Positions 1 through 11,148 of a stretch of 45,905 nucleotides of DNA are shown here, in pieces; the stretch's first letter is position 1; every line of letters starts with the position of its first letter. This DNA comes from Chara braunii. Lineage: Eukaryota; Streptophyta; Charophyceae; Charales; Characeae. The notes beneath the pieces are model-generated. The model ran no database searches. It was not told where the DNA came from and was given only the letters and a program-made list of their open reading frames with translations. The stretch spans positions 599,466 through 645,370 of the forward strand of contig BFEA01000053.1 of assembly GCA_003427395.1 (NCBI GenBank), in the 5' to 3' direction. The translations under genes were made by a program, and so were the position numbers.

Positions 1-235
1 GGACAAACCAACAGATAGACCGACCGAAGGACAGACACACGACGGATGGGCCAATGGACCAACTGACGGACCAAGCGACACATGGACCGACTGACGCACA
101 GATGGACGAACCGATGAACGGATGGACAGACGGGTGAACAGACAGCCGGACCAACAAACGGGCGGACAAACTGACAAACAGACAAACGGACCGGAGAACT
201 GAAAGACTGATGGACCCACGGAAAGGACCAACCTA
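1..235. repeat. Degenerate GACN-type tetranucleotide repeat
   Basis: The first ~235 bases read as an imperfect 4-base-period tract built from GGAC, GACA, ACGG, ATGG and ACCA words. No reading frame or known element signature is visible. It looks like an old decayed microsatellite that probably continues beyond the window start. Confidence 0.7.
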
Positions 236-3004
236 TGGGAAAGCCAAGCACACCGAGATATAGATTCTCAGCACATAGCGATGGTGGTAAGCCTGTTGGA
301 TGCATTAGGCAGGGAGCTCTGAATTAACAACCACAGATGGAGGCTGACGAGTTTGATGGGGGGTTTGAGAGGTCACGGACCAAACCAAATCCATACGACT
401 CTGTCTTTGCAAAACGCCTTGGGAAGACAGTGAAGTCAACAGCTAAAATTGCAACACATGTCTTCAGCATCTGCACATAAAAGATCGCCACATAGTTTTG
501 AGGAAAGGTTCAAAGACAAAGACAAACACCTATCAGATAAATTGGCGCATGGTTTCAGAAACCAAAAGAATGCAAGACACTGGCAAACACCTCTCAGACA
601 GACACCTACCAGCGCAGTGTGGGGATGCTGGTCCATGACATAAGCAGAATGATGCATACATGTCTTAAATCGAGCAACAATTCTAATGAAGACAATCTAA
701 AACCAGAGGCATATACATACACGTATATGTAGTCACTGAGAACTGCCCAGTGAACCATGGGCAGAAAGGAAGAAAAGTACAAGAAACGGGGGGCTGTGAC
801 AGACTGTTTCATCGACTTTCACACCCTCTACAGTCTTTCAGTGCACCACCGGTCTGCATTGCTTTTTGCTTTCCTTCGTTTTTCAGGGTGTGAGGCACTT
901 TTCTTCCATTTGCAAAGACGTCACCGCTTACAGTCGACATGTTTGTTTCTTTTGGAAAAGGAAACAGGGTGATGCAAAGGTTTTCTTTCTTTCACAATAA
1001 CAGCACCATGTATGTAGCAACGCAGGCCACTGATTTCAGCCCGCCCCCAGTTTTCAGCCAGCCCCCAGCTATTTTCAGTCACTGCAAAAATTCAGAACAG
1101 ACGCTCCACCCAATGAAAACACATCCTACACACCAGCGCCAGATCTTCAGCAAAAACCATATGTGTCGGGCAAACACGATCTGAGACAAGACCATTGAAA
1201 CCCACCCACTTTCAACACATGGCTTTCCAGAAGACAGCCTAGGACCACTACAGGCAGGAGGCAGGCAACCACTGAACAGCCTACGACCAACATTGAACGG
1301 CCTCCAGTGGAGTCACTACAGGTGCGTGCTTGAAGGAGGCAGGCGTGGCTGACCAGCTGTAGAAGAGCGGGCAGATTGACGCACCTGGAGCCATTCCACT
1401 ACAATTCCCAGCAGCACATCTCCTGAAGCACAACGCTTGGAGGACCACACATAGAACATAGCCCTGATTGAAGGTCTATACAGCCTACACGTATGAGTCA
1501 TGAGAAGTATGCCCCACTTTCGTGGGGCATTTTAAATGCTCACAAACCTGATCCCAGACGAAATGTCCCATTGTGCTACACAAAATGGAAGACACACATA
1601 GCGCGATTATGTGATGACGGGGTAGAAACGTTAGGGGTGTGCACAATAAGGGGAGATGATAGAAGACTACAGACTAGAGGGCTCCACACAGGAACGGTGC
1701 ACAGTGGACGACCATCCAACAGAACATTCGACACTAGAAATATTCAACAATACAGGGCTCCAAACTGGAACAACATCACACACCGAAAAGATAGCTTCGA
1801 GCGTGCCTAGCGTTCAGGGGAAGACAGTAGCAGGGCACACATCAGAACTCAGTGCAACAGAAGACCGGACACCAGAAGAGGACAAAATAGAAGACTGTGA
1901 AACCGGTGACTAGAGACTAGAGGGGTACACACAACAGAAGGGCTTCACACAGGAAGGATGCACACTGGAACTGCACATGCTAAAAGACTGCCCCCGAGAA
2001 AGGTCCACACTAGAAGAGCACCCAGTATCAGGATAGACACTAGAAGACTATGCAATGGAAGGCTTGATGCTAGAAGCATAGATACCAAATTATAGTCAAT
2101 AGAAAGGTACACACTCAAGAGGTCAGACACTAAATGGGAATGCCAGAAGTCATGGGAGACAAAACGGACTTACGATAAGCGAGCGGAAGTTCGTCAAGAA
2201 AGGTTTGCGAGAAGAGGAGAGTTGTGCCTCTGCTTCCACTGATGGACCGTTCCAAAACACAAGATCCCAGGAGTAGAACCTAAAGCACACCAAACAGACA
2301 TGTATACAGTAGAACAGAAGACACACAACGATTCGTGACAAGTACAGTTACCACAAAGCCATCATTTACTTTGTCAAAGCAAATCATGATGATGGTGTGC
2401 AACCAAGATAACCATTTTTTCCCATATGAGCTATAACATTACAAAAGCGAACAACTCATTAAAAAAAAAGGGGGAAGTACGTTCATGTCACATCAAAGTT
2501 TCATAGAGGGCAAAAAACATGCGTCTGCAAAGAAACTAGGTGCGAGTTTGAAAAGGGCAATGAAGGTACCTCGGTCGTGGTGTCAGTCTGGGTGTCATAT
2601 TTACAGGGGTCGGTCGTGGTGTCAGATGGGGAAAGAAACGAAAAAGGAAAAGCCTAACGGATACTTCTCGACTGAAATTGCCATTTCAAAGTCGGCGCCT
2701 GATTTCTTTGCCCGCACGTGTCTTTTTTGCCTTTACGAACTCTAAACCTGCCGCATCCTCCGTTGTTTCACAAAAAAAAACATTACGGATCAGTAGATTC
2801 AGAACCAATGATAATCAAAATGCTAATCTCCAGTGAGCTAGCCACAGTTCCGCAATGGAGTTAGTCAAAAGTACTGTAATCGGAGAATAACCGCATTATG
2901 TGATGGGCGTACAACACTCGCCCATTACAGCCCTTCTACTCCTCCTGCTCAAACTGTAGCGGGTTCGACATCCCCCGGGAATATATACCTGTTTTTTCAT
3001 GTCC
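236..3004. other. Gene-free left flank, A/C-rich with degenerate repeats
   Basis: Only short ORFs without recognisable domains occur here. From about 1640 to 2130 the words ACACTAGAAG, AGAAGACT and CACACTGGAA recur at irregular ~18-20 base spacing, suggesting a decayed minisatellite. The phrase GGTCGGTCGTGGTGTCAG is partly repeated near 2570 and 2610. At 2958-2975 a GGGTTCGAC word resembles a tRNA B box, but no cloverleaf can be drawn. I see no host gene. Confidence 0.5.
1509..1530. other. Perfect 9-bp hairpin with TTTC loop
   Basis: ATGCCCCAC (1509-1517) pairs perfectly with GTGGGGCAT (1522-1530) across a TTTC loop, and is followed by TTTTAAA. It looks like a stem-loop terminator, but nothing upstream is a recognisable transcription unit, so its function is unknown. 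Confidence 0.5.
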
Positions 3005-3008
3005 CTAG
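3005..3008. repeat. Target site duplication CTAG, left copy (element D)
   Basis: CTAG directly precedes the TG of the 5' LTR and recurs directly after the terminal CA of the 3' LTR (15957-15960). This marks a 4-bp target site duplication. Confidence 0.8.
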
Positions 3009-4262
3009 TGTAATGACCTGACCAAACACGGACTGAGACACACAACTGATTTCTGAGTTTTGCTATGGACTGAATGCCTTGCTGAGTTTCCCTCTTGCTA
3101 CTGAGTTCTCTAAGTCTGTGTGTGTGCACGCTTGCTGGTCTGTGTGTCTGTATGAGTGCTTGTCGGCTTGAGTGTGTGTGTGACCTGCAAGGGCACTTGT
3201 TCGTTCATTGGGCCCGAAGGGCTGGTACTTACCTGTGGCCGTGACATTGAATATTGCAGCGGGGAAAACACTCAAGTGGCGAGAAACACTCAAGTAGCAG
3301 GTAGGCCGGTACCACACCATTTAGAGATAGATGTGCCGGGTACTCGAGGTCGAGCAGAAGAAGGCAAAAGTTAGCATTTTTAGAGGCCCAGTGGTTGTAG
3401 GCTAGGTCTAGGTGGGTACCAGCCCAACCAGTCTGAGTTTAGGGCCTGTACGGGCAATATCAGAGTCTGCAATGATGTTTCCCTCCGAAAGGGAGGAGAT
3501 ACTGGTTGCTTGGAAGGCCGAGCGGCCTGGAAGTCACTGCCCAGGAGGCAAGTAGGCCGCTATACCTCGAGGCCGAGCAAAGAGCCTGGCCTCATTGTCA
3601 GTGTGCAAGTTTGGCGAAACACTGGTTGGAGCACTGGCTGGAGCAGCGCTAGCAAGAAGCAGCGCTGCTGGGGAGGAGGAGGAGGGAGAAGACAGGAACT
3701 AGGAGGGAGGAGGGCCAGAGGTAATTACCTGGCTATGGTGGACGCCATCTTCATCACCTTGGTGGACGCTGCAGCAGGAAGGCCCCAGCTGGGGTAGAGC
3801 TACACCAAGAAGCTTCGAGGCAGAGTCAGGCATGGCGGCCAGAGCTAGAGCAGCCATAGCTGCTTTGAGTTGTCCTTTGGACATCAGGGCAAGGCCCGAG
3901 TAGTCCGCCATAGCCTCGGCCTTGGACGAAGGAAGAGGAAGGGTGGCCATGGCTATGGTGGACCTCATGTGATACCTGCAGTAGAAAAGGGATTTGGACA
4001 TTGATTCTGGTTCAGCCATTTAACATTATTATCATTTCCTGTGTGAATTAGAGAGGAGGAGCTAAGGAGGAGGAGATTGGTTGGCGAAGAAGAAGAGCAT
4101 TATCACTTGTCTATGCTGGTGTACATCATCTTCTTGTTCTTTCTTTCTTTTTCTTCTTCTTCTTACCCTCTCTCCTCTCAAGTTCATTCATTTCTTTTTG
4201 CAATTGGACGGCATTGTACTATTTGATGAATGTGTGTTTCAAAATTGGCCAGGATCATAACA
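3009..4262 (+). repeat. 5' LTR of element D
   Basis: It begins TGTAATGACC and ends ATCATAACA, matching 14673-15956 over its length. The last ~150 bases hold a pyrimidine-rich CTT/TTC tract. GGCTATGG or GCCATAGC words occur near 3732, 3853, 3907 and 3951. On the opposite strand 3699-4019 is open for 106 codons, an ORF also open in the 3' LTR. I could not place a convincing TATA box. Confidence 0.9.
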
Positions 4263-4263
4263 T

Positions 4264-4275
4264 TGGTATCAGAGC
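4264..4275 (+). promoter_or_regulatory. Primer-binding site, initiator-Met tRNA type
   Basis: TGGTATCAGAGC lies one base after the 5' LTR. This is the widespread plant retrotransposon PBS complementary to the 3' end of initiator methionine tRNA, which primes minus-strand DNA synthesis. It fixes the element's orientation as plus strand. Confidence 0.93.
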
Positions 4276-4310
4276 GGATTCTACTTGCTGGTGAGAGTTG
4301 ACTTTGCTGC

Positions 4311-4359
4311 CCTAACCCTAACCTAAGTGGTTGAGGGCAACACTTAGGGTTAGGGTTGG
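4311..4359 (+). other. Telomere-like stem-loop just downstream of the PBS
   Basis: CCTAACCCTAACCTAAGTG (4311-4329) and CACTTAGGGTTAGGGTTGG (4341-4359) are inverted copies differing by about one indel, with an 11-base loop. The arms are runs of CCCTAA/TTAGGG. The position 36 bases after the PBS is where retroelement packaging or dimerisation structures often lie; that role is inferred. Confidence 0.6.
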
Positions 4360-5673
4360 TTGTAAGGGAAGTGGGGCGGTGTGGCTAAGGGAAGCTGCCC
4401 CCACCTGGTTAGGTGGTGTGGGGTCGACACTGGACCAAACCAGGTTGCTTGAGAGTGAGATTGGGGTGGTGAGACATTTCATGGAGACTTCATGCGACAA
4501 CTTGAGAGAGGCGACAGTGAGAGGCACTCACACCTGGAATCTGATTCAAGGGAGACACTTGCCGACTTAAGGGCCTCCCTCAAGTAGGCCAACTTGAGGG
4601 ACAGCGGCCATTCAGCATCAACGGACTGCAAGTTGCTACTTTGTTCTTCAGCATCGGCGGGGGACCCGGCGTTGCACTTGGGTGTTGGAGTCAGACCCTC
4701 CTAGGAGATAGGACACTAGTGAGGGGCAGCGTTACATTGATTAGGAGGATCGTATGAGAGGGGGGTGAGTACTATTCATCTCGAAGCTCAGGCCACTCAG
4801 GTAAGTGCCGTGCACCTATGGGATGCCCATGTATGTGTGCATGGTATTGATTGTCCTGCTGGGGTTATTATGGGTTTCTTTCCTACTCCTTTGTGGTCTT
4901 GATTGTGTGATTAAATGTGTGAACTACTTACTCACCTGATGGATGGAGAAACGAAGTATCTTGATTTGAATGCTGAGTCCTTCTACAATGCTTTGTCTTT
5001 TCATCTCTGAACGGTTGTAGTCTGTGGTTCTGCTGGAAGTTGAAATTCGTTTTTTCAGTACGGTGAAGGCAAAAATTGAGTCCATGTGGGACTCCTCTTG
5101 GCTGGGACTCGGTCAAGACCTACGTGGGACCCTTAGTGACCCAGTGGGACCGGGTCCAAGCAAGAAGGGCCACTTGGACCCAAATCTATGAGACATTGGT
5201 TGATTCTCTTTCTGACTGAGATCCAGAGTTTATTCTTTTTGGTTAGGACACCCACTGCCGAGGGGATCTCGGCTGAGACATTTCACATGCTTTGGTTGCA
5301 CCGTCCGTGGCTTGGATCGCACCTTATACACCACTCAATTCTCCATTGTTGCATGTAGTCACTCGTTGTCTAATTTGTTGTGCGGTCACGAAACTGGTCA
5401 GACTGGACTCAAGGGGATCTCGTTTGCAATCTGACCAGACTGAGTCACTGAATCAGACCTCTCATGTAAATTTGTTTTTTTTTTATTTGTTTGTTGCGCT
5501 CTAGTCTAAATGAAATGCCGTTCCGGCTAGGAGTTCTACCTTCTCTTCTTTGAGCTTTTCAATTTGCTTCTTTCCTAAGTTCATATTTAGATGCCCGTAG
5601 AGACTCGCAGACAAAAGGAAGAGAGAGAGAGAGAAGGGAAAGTGAGAGCACCCACCTTAAGGGACTTGCGAAA
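4360..5673 (+). other. Untranslated leader of element D
   Basis: No supported ORF lies between the stem-loop and the gag start. The stretch has locally repeated words such as GTGGGAC around 5090-5150 and CTGACCAGACTG-like words around 5395-5445. A short GA run sits near 5620. It is best read as the long 5' leader typical of plant gypsy elements. Confidence 0.6.
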
Positions 5674-6460
5674 ATGGTCGATGCGAAGGCTTCGGTGGCC
5701 TTAAAGGCCCAATTGGATGCAGTCGTGGAAGAGGACAAACCATTGTTCCAAACTCTCTACGACAAGGCACTGGCGAGGGAGGAGAAGGCCGAGGAGGAAA
5801 AGAGATAAACTGTTGTTGCTTACCATGAGGCTGTCTTCAAAACAGTCCCCTCCTTGCCTGACACTGACATCAAGAAGGAGCTAGTCGCATACGTACGTGC
5901 TCTCATAGACTGTCACCTACTCAGTGACGTCCCTGTTCAGATCACGAAACTTTCTGTTGAGATAAGTGAACTGCAGGCAGAAATGGCCAAGGAGCACAGT
6001 GATCAAATGCGGGAGATGGCAAATTTGCATAAGGACCAGATTCCTAATCCGCTTCCTCTACCTTTTGCCTCCAATGCTGCTAACCATTTTGTCCTCGCTC
6101 CTCTCCATACCTCTACTCCTTTGAGTGTGGTTCAATTGGGGCTTGCAGTAGGGGTGAAGACCCCGCTGCCACTGCAGCAAGTGACGGCGCGGGGAATTTT
6201 GCAACTGCTCCAACCACGAGTTCAGATACAGCAATTGCTGGTACCGGATATCGCAGTCCCTTTGAAGACAGAAAGGCGGTTTTTATACCATCCAAGTACG
6301 ACAACAAGGAAGACGTAGAGTCCTGGATCAGCTCCATGAGAGCCTACTTTGAGGTGCTGGGAACTCAACCATTGAGCCAGTCCTTGATCATGAGAACCAA
6401 CGTCGGACCCGCCCTTGTCGGACTCAAGTAGGCAACAAAGAGGTTGTCTCATCTACGCAT
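5674..6460 (+). pseudogene. Broken gag of element D
   Basis: An ATG at 5674 opens 44 codons rich in K, E and A, then stops at TAA 5806-5808. The same frame continues to 6318 with a heptad-like helical stretch (DIKKELVAYVRAL... ISELQAEMAKEHSDQMREM). After a frameshift, the start of a retrotransposon gag domain follows at about 6275-6435 (KYDNKEDVESWISSMRAYFE). Near 6425-6460 the text jumps from gag directly into the C-terminal part of the protease. The rest of gag, the zinc knuckle and the protease N-terminus are therefore deleted. Gag would form the particle that packages element RNA; this copy cannot. Confidence 0.75.
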
Positions 6461-7007
6461 GGAGTCAAAGGTGTCCGCACTACCTTTGACAAGGACAAGA
6501 CAGTCGCCCACACATTGAACTTCTATGTCCTTGACAAGTGTCCCTTCGAAGCAGTCCTCGGCTTGGACTAGTTGCAGTCCCAATGCGAATGGACCAAGTG
6601 GAAGGAGCCACTTTTCATGGTCAAAGATGCTCAAGGGAACGAGCTTCCCGTCCTCTTGGATGAGAAGCACGAGTCAGTTTTGCAAGAAGTGGCGCAAGCA
6701 CAAAGAGGATAAACAATTGTATGCTGCCTTCGTTCGCCCTACTCATGTGCCTATTACTTTTGTGGCTAGTACTACTTTATCTAATGAATCTAATTCTCGC
6801 ACTTCTACTTCTCTACCTACCCCTAGTCCAAATGACTCTACTTCGGATTCAGTCGCCTCCATTCATAATTTGCTCCTTGATCTAGGTGAGCCTTTTGATC
6901 CTTCGCCCCCACTGGCCCCAAAGCATTCAAAACCTACTCGACCGATTACCGGACGTTCTGGTCGAACCACGTGAGTTCCCACGCGATCGGTCCGACACAC
7001 GATCGAG
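6461..7007 (+). pseudogene. Protease C-terminal remnant and PR-RT spacer of element D
   Basis: Positions 6461-6712 translate to the C-terminal half of a gypsy aspartic protease, with FYVLDKCPFEAVLGLD near codons 25-36 and then an in-frame TAG (6569-6571) where the family usually has Trp. The catalytic D-S/T-G half is absent, lost in the gag-PR deletion. From 6713 to about 7000 a Ser/Thr/Pro-rich spacer can be read in another frame (TSTSLPTPSPNDSTSDS). The remnant is non-functional. Family assignment rests on the ILG-like psi-loop context and position before RT. Confidence 0.7.
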
Positions 7008-8130
7008 TTGGTCAAAGGTGTTGTTCCTCCAAAGGGTTGTGTATACGGAATGGGATCAAGCAAGTTAGAGGAACTTCGGAAACAAATCGATGAGATGATC
7101 GACAAGGGATGGATTAAGCCTAGTGAATCTGAATTTGGTGTACCTATTTTGTTTGTCCCAAAGAAAGGAGGCAAACTCCGCATGTGTATTGATTATCGTG
7201 GTTTAAACCGAATCACAAGAAAGAAATGCATACCCATTGTCATGCATAGATGATCTGCTTGATGCTGCAAGTGGGTGCAAGGTCTCCTCCAAAACCGACC
7301 TCAAGTCTGGATACCACCAGATTAAAGTCGATCCTGCGGGCCAGCACGAGCCTGCATTCAAGACACGCCATGGGATTTACAAACTTACCGTAATGCCCTT
7401 CAGTCTCACGAACACACTGGCCACCTTTCAAAGCCTTATGGACACGATCCTCCGCGAACAGATTGGTCGGTTTGTGGTGGTATATCTCAATGATATTCTG
7501 ATCTTCGACAAATCCATCGAGGAACATATGAAGCACCTTGAGGAAGTGTTCACCATCCTCAAGAAAACGCAACTCCACCTCAACTTAAAGAAATCAGAGT
7601 TTGGGAGGGATAGCGTCATCTATCTTGGGTATAAGTTGTCTACTACAGGTCTAGAGCCTAAAGCAACCAAGGTTAAGGTCATATGCGACTGGCCTCAACT
7701 CGTGAACATCTGCGAACTGCGTTCTTTGGTCTCGCATCATACTATCATAAGTTTGTGCCCCTATTCTCTATTGTTGCTCGCCCGATGTTCCGATTAACAA
7801 GTAAGAATGTATCTTACACATGGATGCAACATGTGAGACCGCATTTCAAGCCTTGAGAGAGGCCTTGGTAAGTTACCTTGTACTTAGCATTGCAGATTCC
7901 AAACTAACATTCGTAGTTACTACGGATGCAAGCCAGTATCGGATTGGCGCAGTGCTGCAACAAGATGACAGCGATGGTTTGCGACCACTCGGGTACTACA
8001 ACAAACGCACACCTAGTTGAAAGGTAGCTACTTCCACCCACATGTGCGAGCTCTATGCTTTGCATATGGCTTTGGACCACTGGAAGCACTATCTTTTGGG
8101 ACCCCACTTCAAAGTGTTTTCAGATCACGA
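7008..8130 (+). pseudogene. Reverse transcriptase and N-terminal RNase H of element D
   Basis: Gypsy RT is read in two main frames. 7008-7253 holds the fingers motif (LRMCIDYRGLNRIT). 7237-7797 holds IDDLLDAASGCK, TDLKSGYHQIKVDP and the active-site region. That site reads VVYLNDILIF: the usual YLDD/YVDD box has Asn for the first catalytic Asp, so polymerase activity would be lost. Another frameshift near 7730 separates the connection domain. 7820-8130 resumes with RNase H (VVTTDASQYRIGAVLQQ and later FKVFSDH). The reading stops at the nested insertion at 8131 and resumes at 12717. Confidence 0.88.
8127..8130. repeat. Target site duplication ACGA, left copy (nested element)
   Basis: ACGA at 8127-8130 recurs at 12713-12716. 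Removing the intervening bases plus one ACGA restores an uninterrupted RNase H frame through the junction, so the duplication is well supported. Confidence 0.88.
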
Positions 8131-10321
8131 TGTCGAGCGCATCGTCCCCCGCGCGAGCGAGGGCCCTCCCAGCTGCGTCACGCAGGAGAAACTTATGCTT
8201 TCAACTTTTTAGAGACAACTCCGGGACGACACGGTAACCCGCGCCGACCCTTCGCCGCTCCGACTAAGTGCGCCAGCTGTACATCCCGCGATCCCCTACG
8301 ACAGGATAGGTTTCCGCGGGGCACAACTTACCTTCCCTAAGGGGCTGTCACCACCCTTAGGGGCGTATCCCTACCGAGCTACCGACCCCCATGCGAAGGC
8401 TTTTATAATGCAATTGCAGAGGTAGGCCGGCCGAGGGCGTTTGCTCGTTCGCTGTAGCATAGGTACGCATGGTTAAACGCCAAAGTGAACCCGAACGTCG
8501 TCTGTCCCAGGAATCGGAACGCACGCCGGTCGACTAGGACGTGATATTCCAAGCGTAAGGAAAACTTCTAGCGATCCTTGTCCCTTCTTTCAAAGACAAT
8601 CAAAAGTTAAACATCAAAAGAAGACTCAGGTCAACGTAAGTTGACTTATCTTCTGAAATCAACCTATATGTAATACAATCATGCATACCACTCGTCCCGA
8701 TCAATTTGACAAGGGTTGATTTGACTTTCATCCAACGACGCGACACATGAGTTGACTCGCCTTCGAACATCACTTATCAACAAAAGGACAAGCATGACTT
8801 ATACACGATGCGAAGCTCAAATGACGTCCTACTAAAGTATCTACACTCTACTTGTCAGATGGTTGGACTGTCACGACTTTTTCGACTTGATGAGATGCGT
8901 TGCCAAGTTCTTTCATTCCACTCCATATTGACTGCTAAAAAAAGAATGCAGATGAATTCCAACCTTCAGGTAGAGCTGGGATTCCACTGCTTAAGTAATG
9001 ACGTCACTCCCTCTCTAACTTCGGTGTGAATGCCATTTGCAAGTAGTCCGGCTACCACTATACGAGTCAGCACTCAACTTGAACGACAGAACACTGAATG
9101 CCCCATTAAGGTCAAAAGTCCGCTTCCAACTTTTGTTGGTCGCTTTGTCCTTCTTGGCAACAATTACTCTTTCTGTTCCACGACTGACAAAGTACCCGCC
9201 TTCAACATATTGATTTTTAAAGCAGTGTTCTAGACACATTTTCTCGTCAACTAGTCTGACTACCCCAGACTTGCACTTCTTATGGTGCAAGCCTATCCGC
9301 GAAGGTAGTGCCTAGTCGCACTCCGTTCATAGCTAGTGAATGCACGAACTGGGCTTCTTATGGCACCAGTTCCCCATTCGTCTGTGGCTCCTAAAACGAC
9401 CACTAGAAGGGTAAACTATAGCGGTCCTTCTTAACGTGAGCCGCCAAGAACTTAACGCCTTCCGTGAATAGCACACGTCCATCCCCTAGGAGGTGGTCTG
9501 GGATACCCCTCGTCCTTGCCCAAGCGAACCTCGGATCTCAGAAGTCGGGCTGGCTCCACCACGACAGCATGGTACCCCCCCGCCTAAGCGGTCCACTCCG
9601 AGTCGTTAACAGGGTCGGCCCCTAAGGCAACNAACCCCCGCCTCAGATGCCTTCTAGGGAAAGGAAATGCACTTACCATAGCAGACGGTCAGCCCTCTAT
9701 CGCCTGGCGTCACGGGCGAACCTAAACGAAGAAGGAGATCACAAAGAAAAAACCATTCACATGGACGGGCGTAGACAAAGGGGGTCATTCGAGAAAGAAT
9801 GGGTAACCTCGGGAAAAATCTATGTCCAATTCACTTTTTCTCCCTTATGTGATCGCTCCGTTTCTCGTCGCCTGTTGTCTTCCCATCTTTTCAACATGCA
9901 TGCTAACAAAAAAATAGAAAACAATCATCATTCTATTCACTTTCGCTGACATGATGAAACCTCCATTTTCCAAGCATCCTTCTACCTACCTGCACATCAG
10001 ATCATACAACAAGTTCAAAAGAAAACAATGCAGTCCCAAACTCATGTCAGACTTTCATTCACACGTGCGAACAAAACACGGCTTCCTCTACCTTTTCAGT
10101 GAACGCCCACTGACACGCAATCCCCTCAGTGCCTCAGCGCGGTCACCACTGGCTACCCATACCACTATGTCACCACTGTGTCGAGGCGTCGCCGCCGCAA
10201 TATGCGGACAACATAACATCAACACCACCTCAAAGCACACCCCCTCTTGACGACACTTCTCAAAATTGTTGTTGGCGCCGTAAAACCGGACAACACATCC
10301 ACACCACCACCAAAAGAAACA

Positions 10322-10690
10322 CCACTGCTGCCGCAAAATCTTGGCAGCGCTTCCGCGTCACCGCTGAAAAACCCCGCTGCCGCCGCAAAATTTCGGCAGC
10401 GCTTCTGCGTCACCACCGAAAAAGCATAGCCGCCGACGCAAAATTTCGGCAGCGCTTCCGCGTCAATGCTGAAAAGGCATAGCCGCCGCCGCAAAATTTC
10501 GGCAGCGCTTCCGCGTCAACGTCGACAAAGCATAGCCACCGCTGCAAAACTTCGACAGCGCTTCCGCGTCAACGCTGAAAAGGCATAGCCGCCGCCGCAA
10601 AATTTCGGTAGCGCTTCCGCGTCAACGCCGCCAAAGCATAGCCGCCGCCGCAAATTTTCGGCAGCGCTTCCGCACTACCGTAGATAAACC
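10322..10690. repeat. 53-bp minisatellite, about seven copies
   Basis: The unit runs GCCGCCGCCGCAAAATTTCG, then GCAGCGCTTCCGCGTCAACG, then CTGAAAAGGCATA. Unit starts lie near 10375, 10428, 10481, 10534, 10587 and 10640, with a diverged first copy at about 10322. Since 53 is not a multiple of three, the open frames across it are not evidence for protein. Confidence 0.9.
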
Positions 10691-10703
10691 CGCTGTCGTC
10701 GCC

Positions 10704-11115
10704 GTGCTGAACGAACAGCACCTCCCCTTTGCCCACAGCCAGAACTCGGAATGAGGCCTGGCCCTTGATCCAAAACGCGATCAAGGGCCACAAAGCCTGT
10801 TGTTCCCCTAGGGGAACTGGGTTCTGGCCACTGGAAATGTATTTGGCCCTCACCCGCGGCCAGACGCAGCCCAGAAATGGCTGTACTCAGCCATTTCTGA
10901 GCAGACTGTTGAAACCAACAGTTTGCTGTCAATTCTCAGTCCAGATGCTTCTAAACTTGCATCTGGACCGAGGCCGCGGCTAGATCCGCGGCCGTTTTTT
11001 TTTTTCCCAACTTCTTTTTTTTTTCCCCTTTTCCCCCCTTGTTTTTCTAAGCAGGGACAGCTCGTCGTTTGAAAACGAACGAGCACGTCCCCCTCCCTAA
11101 GTCATTTCACAGAGT

Positions 11116-11148
<33 letters not shown>

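Noticed and set aside
10088-10853. ORFs of 80-117 codons across the 53-bp minisatellite
   Set aside because: The period is not a multiple of three and the frames are open on both strands only because of composition.
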